DNA of 64,000 bases from Burkholderia multivorans ATCC BAA-247 (GTDB taxonomy: Bacteria; Pseudomonadota; Gammaproteobacteria; Burkholderiales; Burkholderiaceae). Position numbers and translations under genes: made by a program. Below are positions 17,487-29,170 of this stretch, one piece after another. The first letter of the stretch is position 1; the number at the start of each line of letters is the position of its first letter. The notes under the pieces are model-generated. The model saw nothing but the letters and a program-made list of their open reading frames with translations, was not told the origin of the DNA and did not search any database. The DNA is taken from the NCBI RefSeq assembly GCF_000959525.1, contig NZ_CP009831.1, positions 558,001 to 622,000 of the forward strand. Direction: 5' to 3'.

Positions 17487-18015
17487 AACGGGCGCGCCGT
17501 GCGCCTGAGCCGACAGGGCGAGAATCGATTAGAAAAATCATTCGACGATTCCGCTAAAGAACGCGAAAAACCTGCCGATATCTTTCCTCGAGATCGCCCA
17601 AAGTACCAAGACGACCGAACAACAAGACCAACCGACGAGGGGCACACGGCCGGCGAAGCCGTGTACTTGACCAGAACATGAGACGCACCGATTCCACACG
17701 GCGCGCAGGCAAGGGGGCCGGCGCGTCGCTTTCCTGTGCGCCGGCGCAGCGGCTCTGCTGCCGCCTTGCGCCGTCATCGCCGCGAGTGCCGCCTCGCGCG
17801 ACCGCGCATCCACGCCTGTATGCGCCACACCGCTCACCGCGCATCAACCGCCCGCCCACCTTCGCATCCTCGATCGTCGAAATATCACAACGCCCATTCA
17901 CGACCACCAAAGGAGGTCCGCCCAAAAACCCGAACAACAAGCGATTCCAACTCAACGCAACACAAACAGATCCGAATCTTAACGACCAAAAACGCATCAA
18001 AAAACGGGGGTTGAA
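17487..18015. other. 529-bp non-coding stretch holding a sigma-28-like promoter
   Basis: No gene is supported. It contains a sigma-28 promoter match (17555-17581) and an 18-base sequence repeated at 34980. A segment becomes A-rich towards 17860-18010 and probably carries the leader of the lipoprotein gene. GC content falls relative to the surrounding chromosome. Confidence 0.4.
17555..17581 (+). promoter_or_regulatory. candidate sigma-28 (FliA) promoter
   Basis: TAAAGAAC, an 11-base spacer, then GCCGATAT. The flagellar sigma-28 consensus is TAAAGTTT-N11-GCCGATAA, so both elements and the spacing agree. The nearest downstream gene on this strand is the lipoprotein at 18016, about 435 bases away, so the true transcript is uncertain. 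Confidence 0.55.
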
Positions 18016-18948
18016 TTGAAGAAGCAGTCTCTTTGTTTGCTGGCAGCAACCGCGATCTCGGCATTCATCGTCGCGGGCTGCGGCGGTGGCGACGACTCGT
18101 CGAACGCAAGCAGCGGAGCACCGGCCAACACTGGCGGCGCCAATAACGCAGCCAGCGCACCGGCCGTTGCATCGACGCCGCTCGCGGCCGCGCCCGCAAG
18201 CGCACCGGTCGCCTCCTCGCAGCCGGCGATGGTGGGCGAGGCGTTGCCGAGCCTGACGAATCCGCAAGCCGGTTCGACCGCCGCAACGGCGAGCGGCCCG
18301 ACCGGGATCTGGACGCAATCGGGCAACCTCGGCTACTCGACCATTGCCCTGGTGGACCCGAACAACAACGTCAGCACGCTGAACCTGCTCAGCTCGTTCG
18401 TGATGTCCAACGATTTCACGAGCCTGACGATCAACGGCGCGACGTGGTCGCTCAGCTCGGGCTTCAACTTCGCGGGCATGACGGGCATCGTCAAGAAGAT
18501 CGACTCGGGATCGGGCGCGTACAGCGCGAAGCAGACGCTGTCCGGCACGATCAGCCGCGACGGTACGGCCTCGGACTTCACGTGGACCTACAACGCGGAA
18601 AACGCGCTGAGCGTTACGCAAGACAGCGTCACCGGCGCATGGGCGACGACGAACGCATCGTTCACGATCGCATCGGGCGGCTCGGTCACCGGCACGCTGA
18701 GCGGTTGCAACATGACCGGCACGCTGCTGCTCGCGACGCCGAACTCCAACCAGAACATGTACGACATGACGCTGACGGCCTCGACATCGTCCGGCTGCAA
18801 GCTGCCGGCCGGCGTGCCGCTGTCGGGCAGCGCCGCGATCATGTTCGTGCCGATCCGCGGCAGCAACGGCTTCCAGCGGTCGATCCTGTACGTGCTGCGC
18901 GCGGCTGATTACAGCTTCGTCGCATACGGTCAGGTCATCAAGCAATAA
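18016..18948 (+). CDS. hypothetical lipoprotein
   Basis: A 310-residue protein starting at a TTG with GGGGG just upstream. The N-terminus is a lipoprotein signal peptide ending in the lipobox FIVAGC (Cys22). A Gly/Ser/Ala-rich linker follows to about residue 90. The rest is a beta-rich extracytoplasmic domain rich in Thr, Ser and Asn (SGTISRDGTASDFTWTYN). I do not recognise the family. Function unknown; membrane anchoring is well supported. It may form a unit with the lipoprotein at 19039. Confidence 0.8.
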   Translation: MKKQSLCLLAATAISAFIVAGCGGGDDSSNASSGAPANTGGANNAASAPAVASTPLAAAPASAPVASSQPAMVGEALPSLTNPQAGSTAATASGPTGIWTQSGNLGYSTIALVDPNNNVSTLNLLSSFVMSNDFTSLTINGATWSLSSGFNFAGMTGIVKKIDSGSGAYSAKQTLSGTISRDGTASDFTWTYNAENALSVTQDSVTGAWATTNASFTIASGGSVTGTLSGCNMTGTLLLATPNSNQNMYDMTLTASTSSGCKLPAGVPLSGSAAIMFVPIRGSNGFQRSILYVLRAADYSFVAYGQVIKQ

Positions 18949-19038
18949 ACGCACGGCCGTCGCACGCGGTGTCTTCACGCGCCCCGTGCGACGGCCCGAC
19001 GAAAACGTTCCGTCAACAACCAAAGCCCTTTCGACTCA

Positions 19039-19842
19039 ATGAAGAACTGCTCCGAGGTAACGCTGTTCGCGTGCGGCCTGCTCGTCACGCTGCTGTCCGG
19101 TTGCGTGACGGCGCCGAAGACCGATATGAACGCGCAAGCGCGCGAAAAGCTGCATTCGATCGCGCTCCTCGAAGTTGCCGAGCCGAGGCAGGTCGGCGTC
19201 ATCAATCTGGGCGGCGCCGCCGGCGGCTTCGGCCTGATCGGCGCACTCGCGCAAGTCGCCGTCAACACAAGCCATACGAACACCTACACCGAGCGCGTGA
19301 CGGCCAACAAGATCGTATTCGTACCGGACATCGTCGACGGCGTCACCGGCCGTCTTGCCGACAACGGCTATCAGATCGTGAAGCTGAACCAGAAGCCGAA
19401 GCGGGCGGCGGACGGCAAGTCGGACGACTATTCCGACATCCAGACCGACGCGGACGCGATCATGAACGTATGGTTCACGTCGTTCGGCTACATTTCGCCG
19501 CCCAGTCGGCCCGATTACATTCCTGCGGTCGTCGTCCGCGCACGCATCATCGACGCAAAGACGAAGCAGGATCTCTATTTCAAGACGTTCGCGTGCGGCT
19601 ACGACATCAAGGCGAACAGCGTGCACGTCGAGAGCGACGTAGCGTACACGTACGGAAGCTTCAGCGATCTCGAGAAGAACTTCGACAAGTCGGTGGAAGG
19701 GATCAAGGCGTGCGAGAAGTCGATCGCGGAGCTGATCGGCCAGGATCTCGCGCGCACGCCGAAGACGCCGGCATCGACCGCGGTGGCGGCCGCTACGACG
19801 ATGATGACCACGAGCACGACGACGGCCGCCGCGCCGAAATGA
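19039..19842 (+). CDS. hypothetical lipoprotein
   Basis: A 267-residue protein with signal peptide and lipobox LLSGC (Cys22). The mature part has a Gly-rich stretch (GGAAGGFGLIGALAQ) near residues 56-72 and a C-terminal Thr/Ala-rich tail. Only two to three cysteines are present in the mature region (FACGYD, KACEKS). No family is recognised. It lies 90 bases downstream of another lipoprotein gene in the same direction. Confidence 0.8.
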   Translation: MKNCSEVTLFACGLLVTLLSGCVTAPKTDMNAQAREKLHSIALLEVAEPRQVGVINLGGAAGGFGLIGALAQVAVNTSHTNTYTERVTANKIVFVPDIVDGVTGRLADNGYQIVKLNQKPKRAADGKSDDYSDIQTDADAIMNVWFTSFGYISPPSRPDYIPAVVVRARIIDAKTKQDLYFKTFACGYDIKANSVHVESDVAYTYGSFSDLEKNFDKSVEGIKACEKSIAELIGQDLARTPKTPASTAVAAATTMMTTSTTTAAAPK

Positions 19843-19969
19843 CTTCCGCAGCGGGCCCAGGTTCGCCGTCGTACCGATTGCGGACCGGCACTGGCAGCGC
19901 GTGCACTGCACGGGAGGGAGCGGAAGGGGGAGGGGAAGGCGAGGGGAAACGCAGATTCGACAGGCAACC

Positions 19970-19998
19970 GGCCGGGCGGCTTTGCCGCCACCCGGCCG
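19970..19998. terminator. GC-rich hairpin between convergent genes
   Basis: GGCCGGGCGGC/GCCGCCACCCGGCC forms a strong hairpin with a TTT loop and a small bulge. It sits between the converging lipoprotein gene and argG and may end both transcripts. There is no clear T tract on either strand. Confidence 0.4.
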
Positions 19999-20012
19999 CA
20001 GGCAAGCGCGGT

Positions 20013-22674
<2,662 letters not shown>

Positions 22675-22781
22675 CGGGCGGAAGTCGTTGGCTGGAACGC
22701 GCGGCGTTGCGCCGCACGAGCACCCGTAACGCTAGCGGAACGGGCGCAGGCTGTCCACGAAGAACGCGCGCATGCCGTGCA

Positions 22782-24314
22782 TCATGCGCCGGCGGCGCTG
22801 CGCTCGGCGTATTCGACGCGGTTGCGGCCGCCGTATTTCGCGCGGTACAGCGCGTCGTCGGCGAGCTGCAGCAGCGTCGCCGCGTCCATCCGGCCGTATG
22901 CGTCGGTCGCGGTGCCGATGCTGGCTGTCACGTGTCCGTAAGGGCTTTTCACGTGCTCGATGCCGAGCGCCGCGATCGCGCGCCGGATCCCTTCGGCGAC
23001 GGTCGCCGCGCCTTGCGCGTCGGTGTCGGGCAGTGTGACGACGAATTCCTCGCCGCCGTAGCGCGCGATATGGTCGGTCGCGCGGCGCAGGCAGCCCGAC
23101 GCGCATTGGGCGACGCGGCGCAGCACGTCGTCGCCGGCCAGGTGCCCGTAATAGTCGTTGTACGCCTTGAAGTGATCGACGTCGACGAACAGCACCGACA
23201 GCGGCCGGCCGCTGCGCGCCGCGCGGCGTGCCTCCTGCGCGAGCGCCGCGTCGAACGCGCCGCGGTTGTCGAGGCCGGTCAGCGAGTCGGTGCGCGCGAG
23301 CCGGTACAGCTTCGCTTCCGCCACCTGTCGCCGCCGCAGCTCGCGCGACAGCAGCAGCGAGCCCCATGCGACGAACCCGGTAAACAGGCTCATCAGCACG
23401 ATGATCGACGCCGCGCGGTGGCGCCACGGCCGGTACACGTCGGCTTCGGCCGGCGCGACGTCGACGATGAGCGGCAGCCCGGCCAGCTGCCGGTATACAT
23501 AAATGCGCCGCACGCCGTCCACCGCGCCGGTGCCGGTCAGCACGCCGTCACCGGCGCGCCGCGCCTGGATGAACAGCGGCGAGTCGTGCAGATCGAGGCC
23601 GACGACGCGCGCGTCGAACGGTAGCCGGCTCACGAGCGTGCCGTTGTCCTCGACGATCGCCGCGCTGCCGTGCCGGCCGACGGCGAGGCCGTCGAGCAGC
23701 GCGCGGAAGTAGTCGATGCTCAGCGTGCCGACCACGACGCCGCCGAAGCTGCCGTCCGGGCGGTTGATGCGGCGGCTGAGCGCGATCGTCAGTGCGCCGC
23801 CGCGCAGCCGCGACGCATAAGGGCGGCTGATGTACAGCCCTTTCACCTGTGCGTCGCGATGCGCGACGAAATAATCGCGCTCGGAGAAATTGCCGGTGCG
23901 GGCGGGAATCGTGCCGGAATCGATCGTGATATTGCCGTGCGCGTCGAGCACGAAAATCGATCCGAGATAGGTGCCGGTCGCCGCGCGGTCGAACAGCACG
24001 CGATGCCGCTGCGGCGGCGGCAAGCGCATCAATTCCGGATCGGCAATGCCGTCGACGACGTTTTGCAGCGACAAATCGTAAAGCTCGATATTGCGCGCGA
24101 CGTCGCGTTCGATCAGCAGCATCAGATTGCGCGCATTTTCGATGGCGTGATCGCGCGCATCGCGCCGCGCATCGATCAGCAGCGACACGGAAAGCGCCCA
24201 GCTGAACAGCAGCAGCATGATGCCGGCGACGAGCACGCCGCGTGGCGACAGCACGCGCGAGACGACGGATGCGGTATGGCGACGCAATGCTGCGAACGGC
24301 AGGAGCAAGTTCAT
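22782..24314 (-). CDS. membrane diguanylate cyclase with Cache sensor
   Basis: A 510-residue protein: membrane segment at about 28-48, periplasmic dCache sensor at about 50-295, second membrane segment at about 302-324, then a GGDEF domain. The active site is GGEEF at 420-424. The inhibitory I-site RATD (RxxD) is at 411-414, exactly five residues upstream, so an active, feedback-inhibited c-di-GMP synthase is expected. The periplasmic ligand is unknown. It stands alone between a FUSC gene and the divergent lysP gene. Confidence 0.92.
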   Translation of the reverse strand: MNLLLPFAALRRHTASVVSRVLSPRGVLVAGIMLLLFSWALSVSLLIDARRDARDHAIENARNLMLLIERDVARNIELYDLSLQNVVDGIADPELMRLPPPQRHRVLFDRAATGTYLGSIFVLDAHGNITIDSGTIPARTGNFSERDYFVAHRDAQVKGLYISRPYASRLRGGALTIALSRRINRPDGSFGGVVVGTLSIDYFRALLDGLAVGRHGSAAIVEDNGTLVSRLPFDARVVGLDLHDSPLFIQARRAGDGVLTGTGAVDGVRRIYVYRQLAGLPLIVDVAPAEADVYRPWRHRAASIIVLMSLFTGFVAWGSLLLSRELRRRQVAEAKLYRLARTDSLTGLDNRGAFDAALAQEARRAARSGRPLSVLFVDVDHFKAYNDYYGHLAGDDVLRRVAQCASGCLRRATDHIARYGGEEFVVTLPDTDAQGAATVAEGIRRAIAALGIEHVKSPYGHVTASIGTATDAYGRMDAATLLQLADDALYRAKYGGRNRVEYAERSAAGA

Positions 24315-24822
24315 CCTCGGTCGGGGCGAAACGTTCGCGTCGTGCGCGATTTCTGATGATGGTTATTTCAAATCGGGCCGTATTATCCCCCGAATCGGTA
24401 AACGATGCCGATCGCGGGGCAAAATGGTCGCGCAAAAAATGGCGCCAGTTCGTTTACCCGCGATTACTGACTGCGCGAAATGAACCCAAATCACGAAAAC
24501 GCGCACGATTTGAATCGCGCGGATTTCGATTTATTCGTCTGAATATTGCTCCAATTGCGCCCCGCTTTCCTGAACGATTTAATCGGTGCCGGATCGATGC
24601 GCCGCGACGCGCATGCAACTCGTTGATTCCGTTAGGCGTGTGCATGACGCGGCGCTGCCGGACCCGAACTGTCCCTGCGACGAATCAGGTAGAATCCGCG
24701 CTTCGCCGCAGGCGGCCAGGCGCGACGCGCATCGGGGCCGCATCGCAGGCCGCGCATCGCACCTCCCGGTTCCGTATGCGCCGCTCCGGCTCCCGCCGGT
24801 CCGCTCAACGTTCGTCTCGTTT
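24315..24822. other. 508-bp divergent intergenic region (diguanylate cyclase / lysP)
   Basis: No gene is supported. The left half is relatively AT-rich and probably holds the cyclase promoter. A possible -10, TAGAAT, for lysP lies at 24690-24695. I saw no lysine-riboswitch core motifs. Confidence 0.3.
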
Positions 24823-26367
24823 ATGTCCGCACTTCCGAATTCCGACCGACCCGGTTCGTCCGAGAACCCACCCAAGCTTCACCGCGCGCTGAAGGCGCGC
24901 CACCTGACGATGATCGCGATCGGCGGCTCGATCGGCACGGGCCTGTTCGTCGCGTCCGGCGCGTCGATCTCGCAGGCCGGCCCCGGCGGCGCGATGATCG
25001 CCTACATGCTGATCGGGCTGATGGTGTACTTCCTGATGACGAGTCTCGGCGAGATGGCCGCGTTCATGCCGGTGTCGGGCTCGTTCGCCACGTACGGCGC
25101 GAAATACGTGGACGAAGGCTTCGGCTTCGCGCTCGGCTGGAACTACTGGTACAACTGGGCCGTGACGATCGCGGTCGAGCTGGTCGCCGCGCAGCTCGTG
25201 ATGCACTACTGGTTCCCGGACGTACCGGGCGTCTGGTGGAGCGCCGCGTTCCTCGGCGTGATGTTCCTGCTGAACGCACTGACCGTGCGCGGCTTCGGCG
25301 AGGCCGAGTACTGGTTCGCGCTGATCAAGGTCGTCACCGTGGTCGCCTTCATCGGCGTCGGCCTGCTGATGATCTTCGGCATTCTGAAGGGCGCGCCGCA
25401 CGGCGGCTGGAGCAACCTGACGATCGGCGACGCGCCGTTCGCGGGCGGCCTGCCGGCGATGATGGGCGTCGCGATGATCGCCGGCTTCTCGTTCCAGGGC
25501 ACCGAGCTGATCGGTGTCGCGGCCGGCGAATCGGAAAACCCGCGCACGACGATTCCGCGCGCAGTGCGTCAGGTGTTCTGGCGGATCCTGCTGTTCTACG
25601 TGCTCGCGATCTTCGTGATCGGCGTGCTGATTCCGTACACCGACCCGAACCTGCTGAAGACCGACGTGACCGACATCGGCGTCAGCCCGTTCACGCTCGT
25701 GTTCCGTCACGCAGGCCTCGCATTCGCGGCCGGCGTGATGAACGCCGTGATCCTGACGGCGGTGCTGTCGGCCGGCAACTCGGGCATGTATGCGTCGACG
25801 CGCATGCTCTACAACCTCGCCACCGAAGGCCGCGCGCCGAAGCTGTTCGCGAAGCTGTCGCCGGGCGGCGTGCCGCGCAATGCGCTCTACGCGACGACGG
25901 CCGTCGGCGCGCTCTGCTTCTTCACGTCGCTCTACGGCGACAAGACCGTCTACATGTGGCTGCTCAACACGTCGGGGATGACGGGCTTCATCGCATGGCT
26001 CGGCATCGCGGTCAGCCACTACCGGTTCCGCAAGGGCTACGTGAAGCAGGGCTACCGTCTCGATCAACTGCCGTACGAGTCGAAGTGGTTCCCGTTCGGC
26101 CCGCTGTTCGCGTTCGTGCTCTGCATCGTGATCGCGCTCGGTCAGGACTATCAGGCGTTTCTCGCGAACCGGATCGACTGGGCGGGCGTCGTCGCGACCT
26201 ATGTCGGCGTCCCGCTGTTCCTCGCGGTATGGCTCGGCTATCGGCTCGTGAAGAAAAGCCGTTTCGTCCGCTACGAAGACATGGAAATCGCGCCGTGGGT
26301 CGCCGCGAACCGCGACGGGCAGCGCGGCGCACAGGCGCAGCCGGTCTCGCAGCACGAAACCGCATAA
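24823..26367 (+). CDS. lysP: lysine-specific permease
   Basis: A 514-residue APC-superfamily transporter with 12 membrane segments. The sequence follows E. coli LysP almost motif for motif: KARHLTMIAIGGSIGTGLFV, PVSGSFATYGAKYVDEGFG, FALGWNYWYNWAVTIAVEL, MNAVILTAVLSAGNSGMYAS, and RFRKGYVKQGY. It imports L-lysine by proton symport. The start at 24823 gives a short cytoplasmic N-terminus as in the family. A terminator follows at 26412. No cadC-type regulator is nearby. Confidence 0.92.
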   Translation: MSALPNSDRPGSSENPPKLHRALKARHLTMIAIGGSIGTGLFVASGASISQAGPGGAMIAYMLIGLMVYFLMTSLGEMAAFMPVSGSFATYGAKYVDEGFGFALGWNYWYNWAVTIAVELVAAQLVMHYWFPDVPGVWWSAAFLGVMFLLNALTVRGFGEAEYWFALIKVVTVVAFIGVGLLMIFGILKGAPHGGWSNLTIGDAPFAGGLPAMMGVAMIAGFSFQGTELIGVAAGESENPRTTIPRAVRQVFWRILLFYVLAIFVIGVLIPYTDPNLLKTDVTDIGVSPFTLVFRHAGLAFAAGVMNAVILTAVLSAGNSGMYASTRMLYNLATEGRAPKLFAKLSPGGVPRNALYATTAVGALCFFTSLYGDKTVYMWLLNTSGMTGFIAWLGIAVSHYRFRKGYVKQGYRLDQLPYESKWFPFGPLFAFVLCIVIALGQDYQAFLANRIDWAGVVATYVGVPLFLAVWLGYRLVKKSRFVRYEDMEIAPWVAANRDGQRGAQAQPVSQHETA

Positions 26368-26411
26368 CGACGTGCGCGGCGCGCGGCGGCGGACGCCGTG
26401 CGGGACGACGA

Positions 26412-26442
26412 AACGGGAAGCGCCAGGCTTCCCGTTTTTTTT
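26412..26442 (+). terminator. rho-independent terminator after lysP
   Basis: Stem AACGGGAAG/CTTCCCGTT (26412-26420 and 26428-26436) followed by a run of eight Ts. A near-identical stem recurs at 26860. Confidence 0.85.
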
Positions 26443-26570
26443 GCTCGGATTTTCTCTATGCAGGGTCAAAGCCGGTTATATTTCCGACCCTGCCGGGCCG
26501 GCGCGGCCCGGTGTCTTCATCGTTCCGTCGGGCCGCCGCGGCCCGCGGAGCGCGCAACCCAGAGGAAGTC

Positions 26571-26816
26571 ATGAGCGCATCACCCGCCGAGCGGAAGACC
26601 GAACCCGTTTCCATCGTGCGAATCGAAGCCGCGATCAATGCGTGGCGCACCGTGTATCCGCCGGCGCCGGACGGCGAGGACGGCTACGCACTCGACGCCG
26701 GCAGCAACTGCCTGGCCGAGCTGTACGGCACGATGATCTGCTATCGGCTGCCCGACGTGCCGCTCGACTCGCTGAGCGACGCGCAGCGCGACGCGCTGTA
26801 CGCGACCGAGGTCTAG
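26571..26816 (+). CDS. DUF3717 domain protein
   Basis: An 81-residue protein with GAGGAAG just upstream of the ATG. The sequence fits the DUF3717 family: VSIVRIEAAINAWRTVYP near the start, then a central LAELYGTMICYR helix. The family is widespread in Burkholderiales and uncharacterised. It is bracketed by two terminators with the same stem sequence, so it is transcribed alone. Confidence 0.82.
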   Translation: MSASPAERKTEPVSIVRIEAAINAWRTVYPPAPDGEDGYALDAGSNCLAELYGTMICYRLPDVPLDSLSDAQRDALYATEV

Positions 26817-26859
26817 CGCGAGCGTGCCGCGGTGCCGCGCGGTGCGTCGACGGGCAACG

Positions 26860-26892
26860 AACGGGAAGCGCTGCGCTTCCCGTTTCGTTTTG
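26860..26892 (+). terminator. rho-independent terminator after the DUF3717 gene
   Basis: Stem AACGGGAAGC/GCTTCCCGTT (26860-26869 and 26875-26884) followed by TCGTTTTGG. It shares its stem with the terminator at 26412. Confidence 0.7.
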
Positions 26893-27000
26893 GCGCGCGC
26901 GGTGCTGCGCTTGACGCGACGGGCGCCGGCAGGCCACCATCGAACGCGATTCGATCCGGCCGCCCGCGCGCGGCCGCCTCACCCGCACATCGACCGACAC

Positions 27001-27867
27001 ATGACCGATATCGTCACCGAGGAGACTTATGTCGAGACGCCGCATGGGCGTCTGTTCGCGAAGCGCTGGCGTGCCGGGCGGGAAGAGGCTGGGTCGCCGC
27101 TCGCCGCAGGGGAGCCGGCCGCGCCTCAGCCGGCCGCACCTCAGCCGGCCACGCCTATGCCGGCCGCGCCCATCCTCCTGCTTCACGATTCGCTCGGCTG
27201 CGTCGAGCTGTGGCGCGACTTTCCCGAACGCCTCGCGGCCGCGACGCAACGCGACGTGATCGCATACGACCGTCTCGGCTTCGGCCGCTCGGACCCACAC
27301 CGCGGCACGCTCGCGACGACCTTCGTGCGCGACGAGGCCCACCACGCGTTTCGCGCGGTGCTCGAGCAGTTCGGCGTCGACGCGTTCGTCGCGTTCGGAC
27401 ACAGCGTCGGCGGCGGGATGGCGGTCGGCTGCGCGGCCGCGTATCCGGAGCGCTGCCGCGCGCTCGTGACGGTCGCCGCGCAGGCCTTCGTCGAAACGCG
27501 CACGCTGAACGGCATTCGCGATGCGGGGCGCCAGTTCGACGAACCGGGCCAGCTCGACCGGCTCGCGCGCTATCACGGCGACAAGGCCGAATGGGTGCTG
27601 CGCGCGTGGGTCGACACGTGGCTGTCGCCGGCGTTTCGCGACTGGAGCCTCGACGAGGATCTGCCGCGCGTGCGCTGCGCGACGCTCGCGATTCACGGCG
27701 AGCAGGACGAATACGGCTCCGATGCGCACCCGAAGCGGATCGCCGCGCGCGTCGCGGGCCCGTCGTCGTACCTGATGCTCGGCGCGTGCGGGCACATGCC
27801 GCACCGCGAACGCACGGACGACGTGCTGGCCGCCGTCGCGACGCTGCTGCGCGACGCGCGCGCCTAA
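27001..27867 (+). CDS. alpha/beta-fold hydrolase
   Basis: A 288-residue protein with the alpha/beta hydrolase layout. An oxyanion-type motif LLLHDSLGCVELW precedes the nucleophile elbow GHSVGG. A late acidic residue (HGEQDEYGS) and catalytic His (GACGHMPHRE) complete the triad. The substrate is unknown. A proline/alanine insertion near residues 38-58 is encoded by a 15-bp tandem repeat and is unusual between the first strands of this fold. Confidence 0.82.
   Translation: MTDIVTEETYVETPHGRLFAKRWRAGREEAGSPLAAGEPAAPQPAAPQPATPMPAAPILLLHDSLGCVELWRDFPERLAAATQRDVIAYDRLGFGRSDPHRGTLATTFVRDEAHHAFRAVLEQFGVDAFVAFGHSVGGGMAVGCAAAYPERCRALVTVAAQAFVETRTLNGIRDAGRQFDEPGQLDRLARYHGDKAEWVLRAWVDTWLSPAFRDWSLDEDLPRVRCATLAIHGEQDEYGSDAHPKRIAARVAGPSSYLMLGACGHMPHRERTDDVLAAVATLLRDARA
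27114..27173 (+). repeat. four 15-bp tandem repeats inside the hydrolase gene
   Basis: Units at 27114, 27129, 27144 and 27159, each close to GCCGGCCGCGCCTCA. They encode a Pro/Ala-rich loop (PAAPQ-like units). Copy number may vary between strains by slippage, adding five residues per unit. Confidence 0.75.
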
Positions 27868-27895
27868 GCGCACGGGCGGGCGAGGCCCGCCCGAA

Positions 27896-28249
27896 TCAGA
27901 ACGCGAGCTGGATCGCGAGATCGATCGCGAGCAGCGCGATCGAGCAGCCGATCCCGAGAATCACGTTCGGTACGCGGTGTTCGAAGTCGCGATGATCCTT
28001 GCGCATCGCGGCACCGAGCAGAAAGATCGCCTCGACGACGATCTGCAGTCCGACGAACAGCAGCATCAGCAGAAACTCGTAGCCCATCTGCTTGAACGCG
28101 GCGAACTGCATCCCGTGATCGCGAATCCACTGGCCGACCCGCAGCAGTTCGTACACGAAGAGCAGCGCGGGGAACAGGTAGCTGATGAAATAGGTCGGCG
28201 CAGTGGCGTGCCGTAGTTCGAGGTGGAAATGCTGATGCGTGGTAGCCAT
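27896..28249 (-). CDS. conserved membrane protein of unknown function
   Basis: A 117-residue protein. The start at 28249 is preferred over a GTG three bases upstream because GGAGGG lies seven bases before it. Three hydrophobic segments are visible (YFISYLFPALLFVYELL, FLLMLLFVGLQIVVEAIFLL, VILGIGCSIALLAIDLAI). The N-terminus is His-rich (THQHFHLELRH). I do not recognise the family. It is convergent with the hydrolase gene. Confidence 0.65.
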   Translation of the reverse strand: MATTHQHFHLELRHATAPTYFISYLFPALLFVYELLRVGQWIRDHGMQFAAFKQMGYEFLLMLLFVGLQIVVEAIFLLGAAMRKDHRDFEHRVPNVILGIGCSIALLAIDLAIQLAF

Positions 28250-28431
28250 CACGAATCCCTCCTTGCGACGCAGGATTGCGGTCGTGACGGCGGCACGAGA
28301 ACGCGCGATACGGAGGGAGCCCGACGCGCGCCGTGCAGCCGTACGTCGTCAGCATACTGCGGCGCGGCGCTTTTCGCATCGGTCCTGTGTCGCGACCGAT
28401 ACAGCGGGCGCGCGCGGCCCGCGACGCCCGC

Positions 28432-29079
28432 TCATCGCGCCGGGGCGGCGCGCGAGGCGCGCGGCGCGGTCTGAGCGCCTTCCACGAACAGCCTCGCGAT
28501 CGCGCGGAATTCCTGCTTCAGCGACAGCCCCGGCACCGTCAGCCAGCGCAGCATCGCGCCGAGATAGAGATGATGGAACCACGTCGCGAGCTGCTCGGCC
28601 GGTAGCGACCGGTTCAGTTCGCCTGCGCGCTGCGCGTCGGCGATCAGTCGATGCCAGACGGGCGCGATGTCGCCGCCGCCCGGATCGCCGCCTTCGGGCG
28701 CGGTCGCACCGATGCTCAGGAACCGATGGCGCAGATACGCGAGCAGATGCGCGGGATGCTGCTCGCACCAGGCGGCCGACGCATCGAGCACGCAGGCGAT
28801 CCGCGACGCGAACGTCCTGCGCCGCGCGACGTCGCGCTGCAGATGCGCGAGATCGCGCGCGAGCTCGCGTTCGAGCCAGTGCGCGAGCACGGCCTCCTTC
28901 GTCGCAAAGTGGTTGTAGAGCGTGCGCTTCGCGACGTCCGCTTCGTCGGCGATCTGCTCCATCGTCACCGCGTCGTAGCCGTGCGCGTCGAACAGGCGCG
29001 CGGCGGTGTCGGCGAGATGCGCGAGCATCTGGATGCGCTTGCGTGCGCGGCGGCCGGAATCGGCGGGCGGTGGCGTCAT
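28432..29079 (-). CDS. TetR-family transcriptional repressor
   Basis: A 215-residue protein. The N-terminal HTH is typical of TetR (AARLFDAHGYDAVTMEQIAD, VAKRTLYNHFATKEAVL). A C-terminal ligand-binding domain follows. It is divergent from the glycosyltransferase gene with a 91-base gap that contains an inverted repeat. It most likely represses that gene and itself. The inducer is probably a small lipophilic compound that the glycosyltransferase modifies. Confidence 0.9.
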   Translation of the reverse strand: MTPPPADSGRRARKRIQMLAHLADTAARLFDAHGYDAVTMEQIADEADVAKRTLYNHFATKEAVLAHWLERELARDLAHLQRDVARRRTFASRIACVLDASAAWCEQHPAHLLAYLRHRFLSIGATAPEGGDPGGGDIAPVWHRLIADAQRAGELNRSLPAEQLATWFHHLYLGAMLRWLTVPGLSLKQEFRAIARLFVEGAQTAPRASRAAPAR

Positions 29080-29096
29080 GGCGGAGCGTTTCGCTG

Positions 29097-29134
29097 AAAG
29101 TGTACGAATTGCATTAGTATACGACGTGCACTTT
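29097..29134. promoter_or_regulatory. candidate TetR operator in the divergent promoter region
   Basis: Inverted repeat AAAGTGTAC (29097-29105) and GTGCACTTT (29126-29134), eight of nine positions complementary. It is separated by an AT-rich core containing TAGTATAC. The arms lie between the divergent TetR and glycosyltransferase genes. Confidence 0.45.
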
Positions 29135-29170
29135 TCTGAAACCATTCGTGCCGATGCACGAGGAGCGCCG

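Noticed and set aside
17152-17541. A 129-codon minus-strand frame ending DGIRQMHVDKDVHREVARG
   Set aside because: The last 20 residues look protein-like, but most of the frame is the antisense of the recombinase remnant; not enough to call a gene.
24315-24822. Lysine riboswitch ahead of lysP
   Set aside because: No L-box-like conserved core seen; these riboswitches are also unusual in this group.
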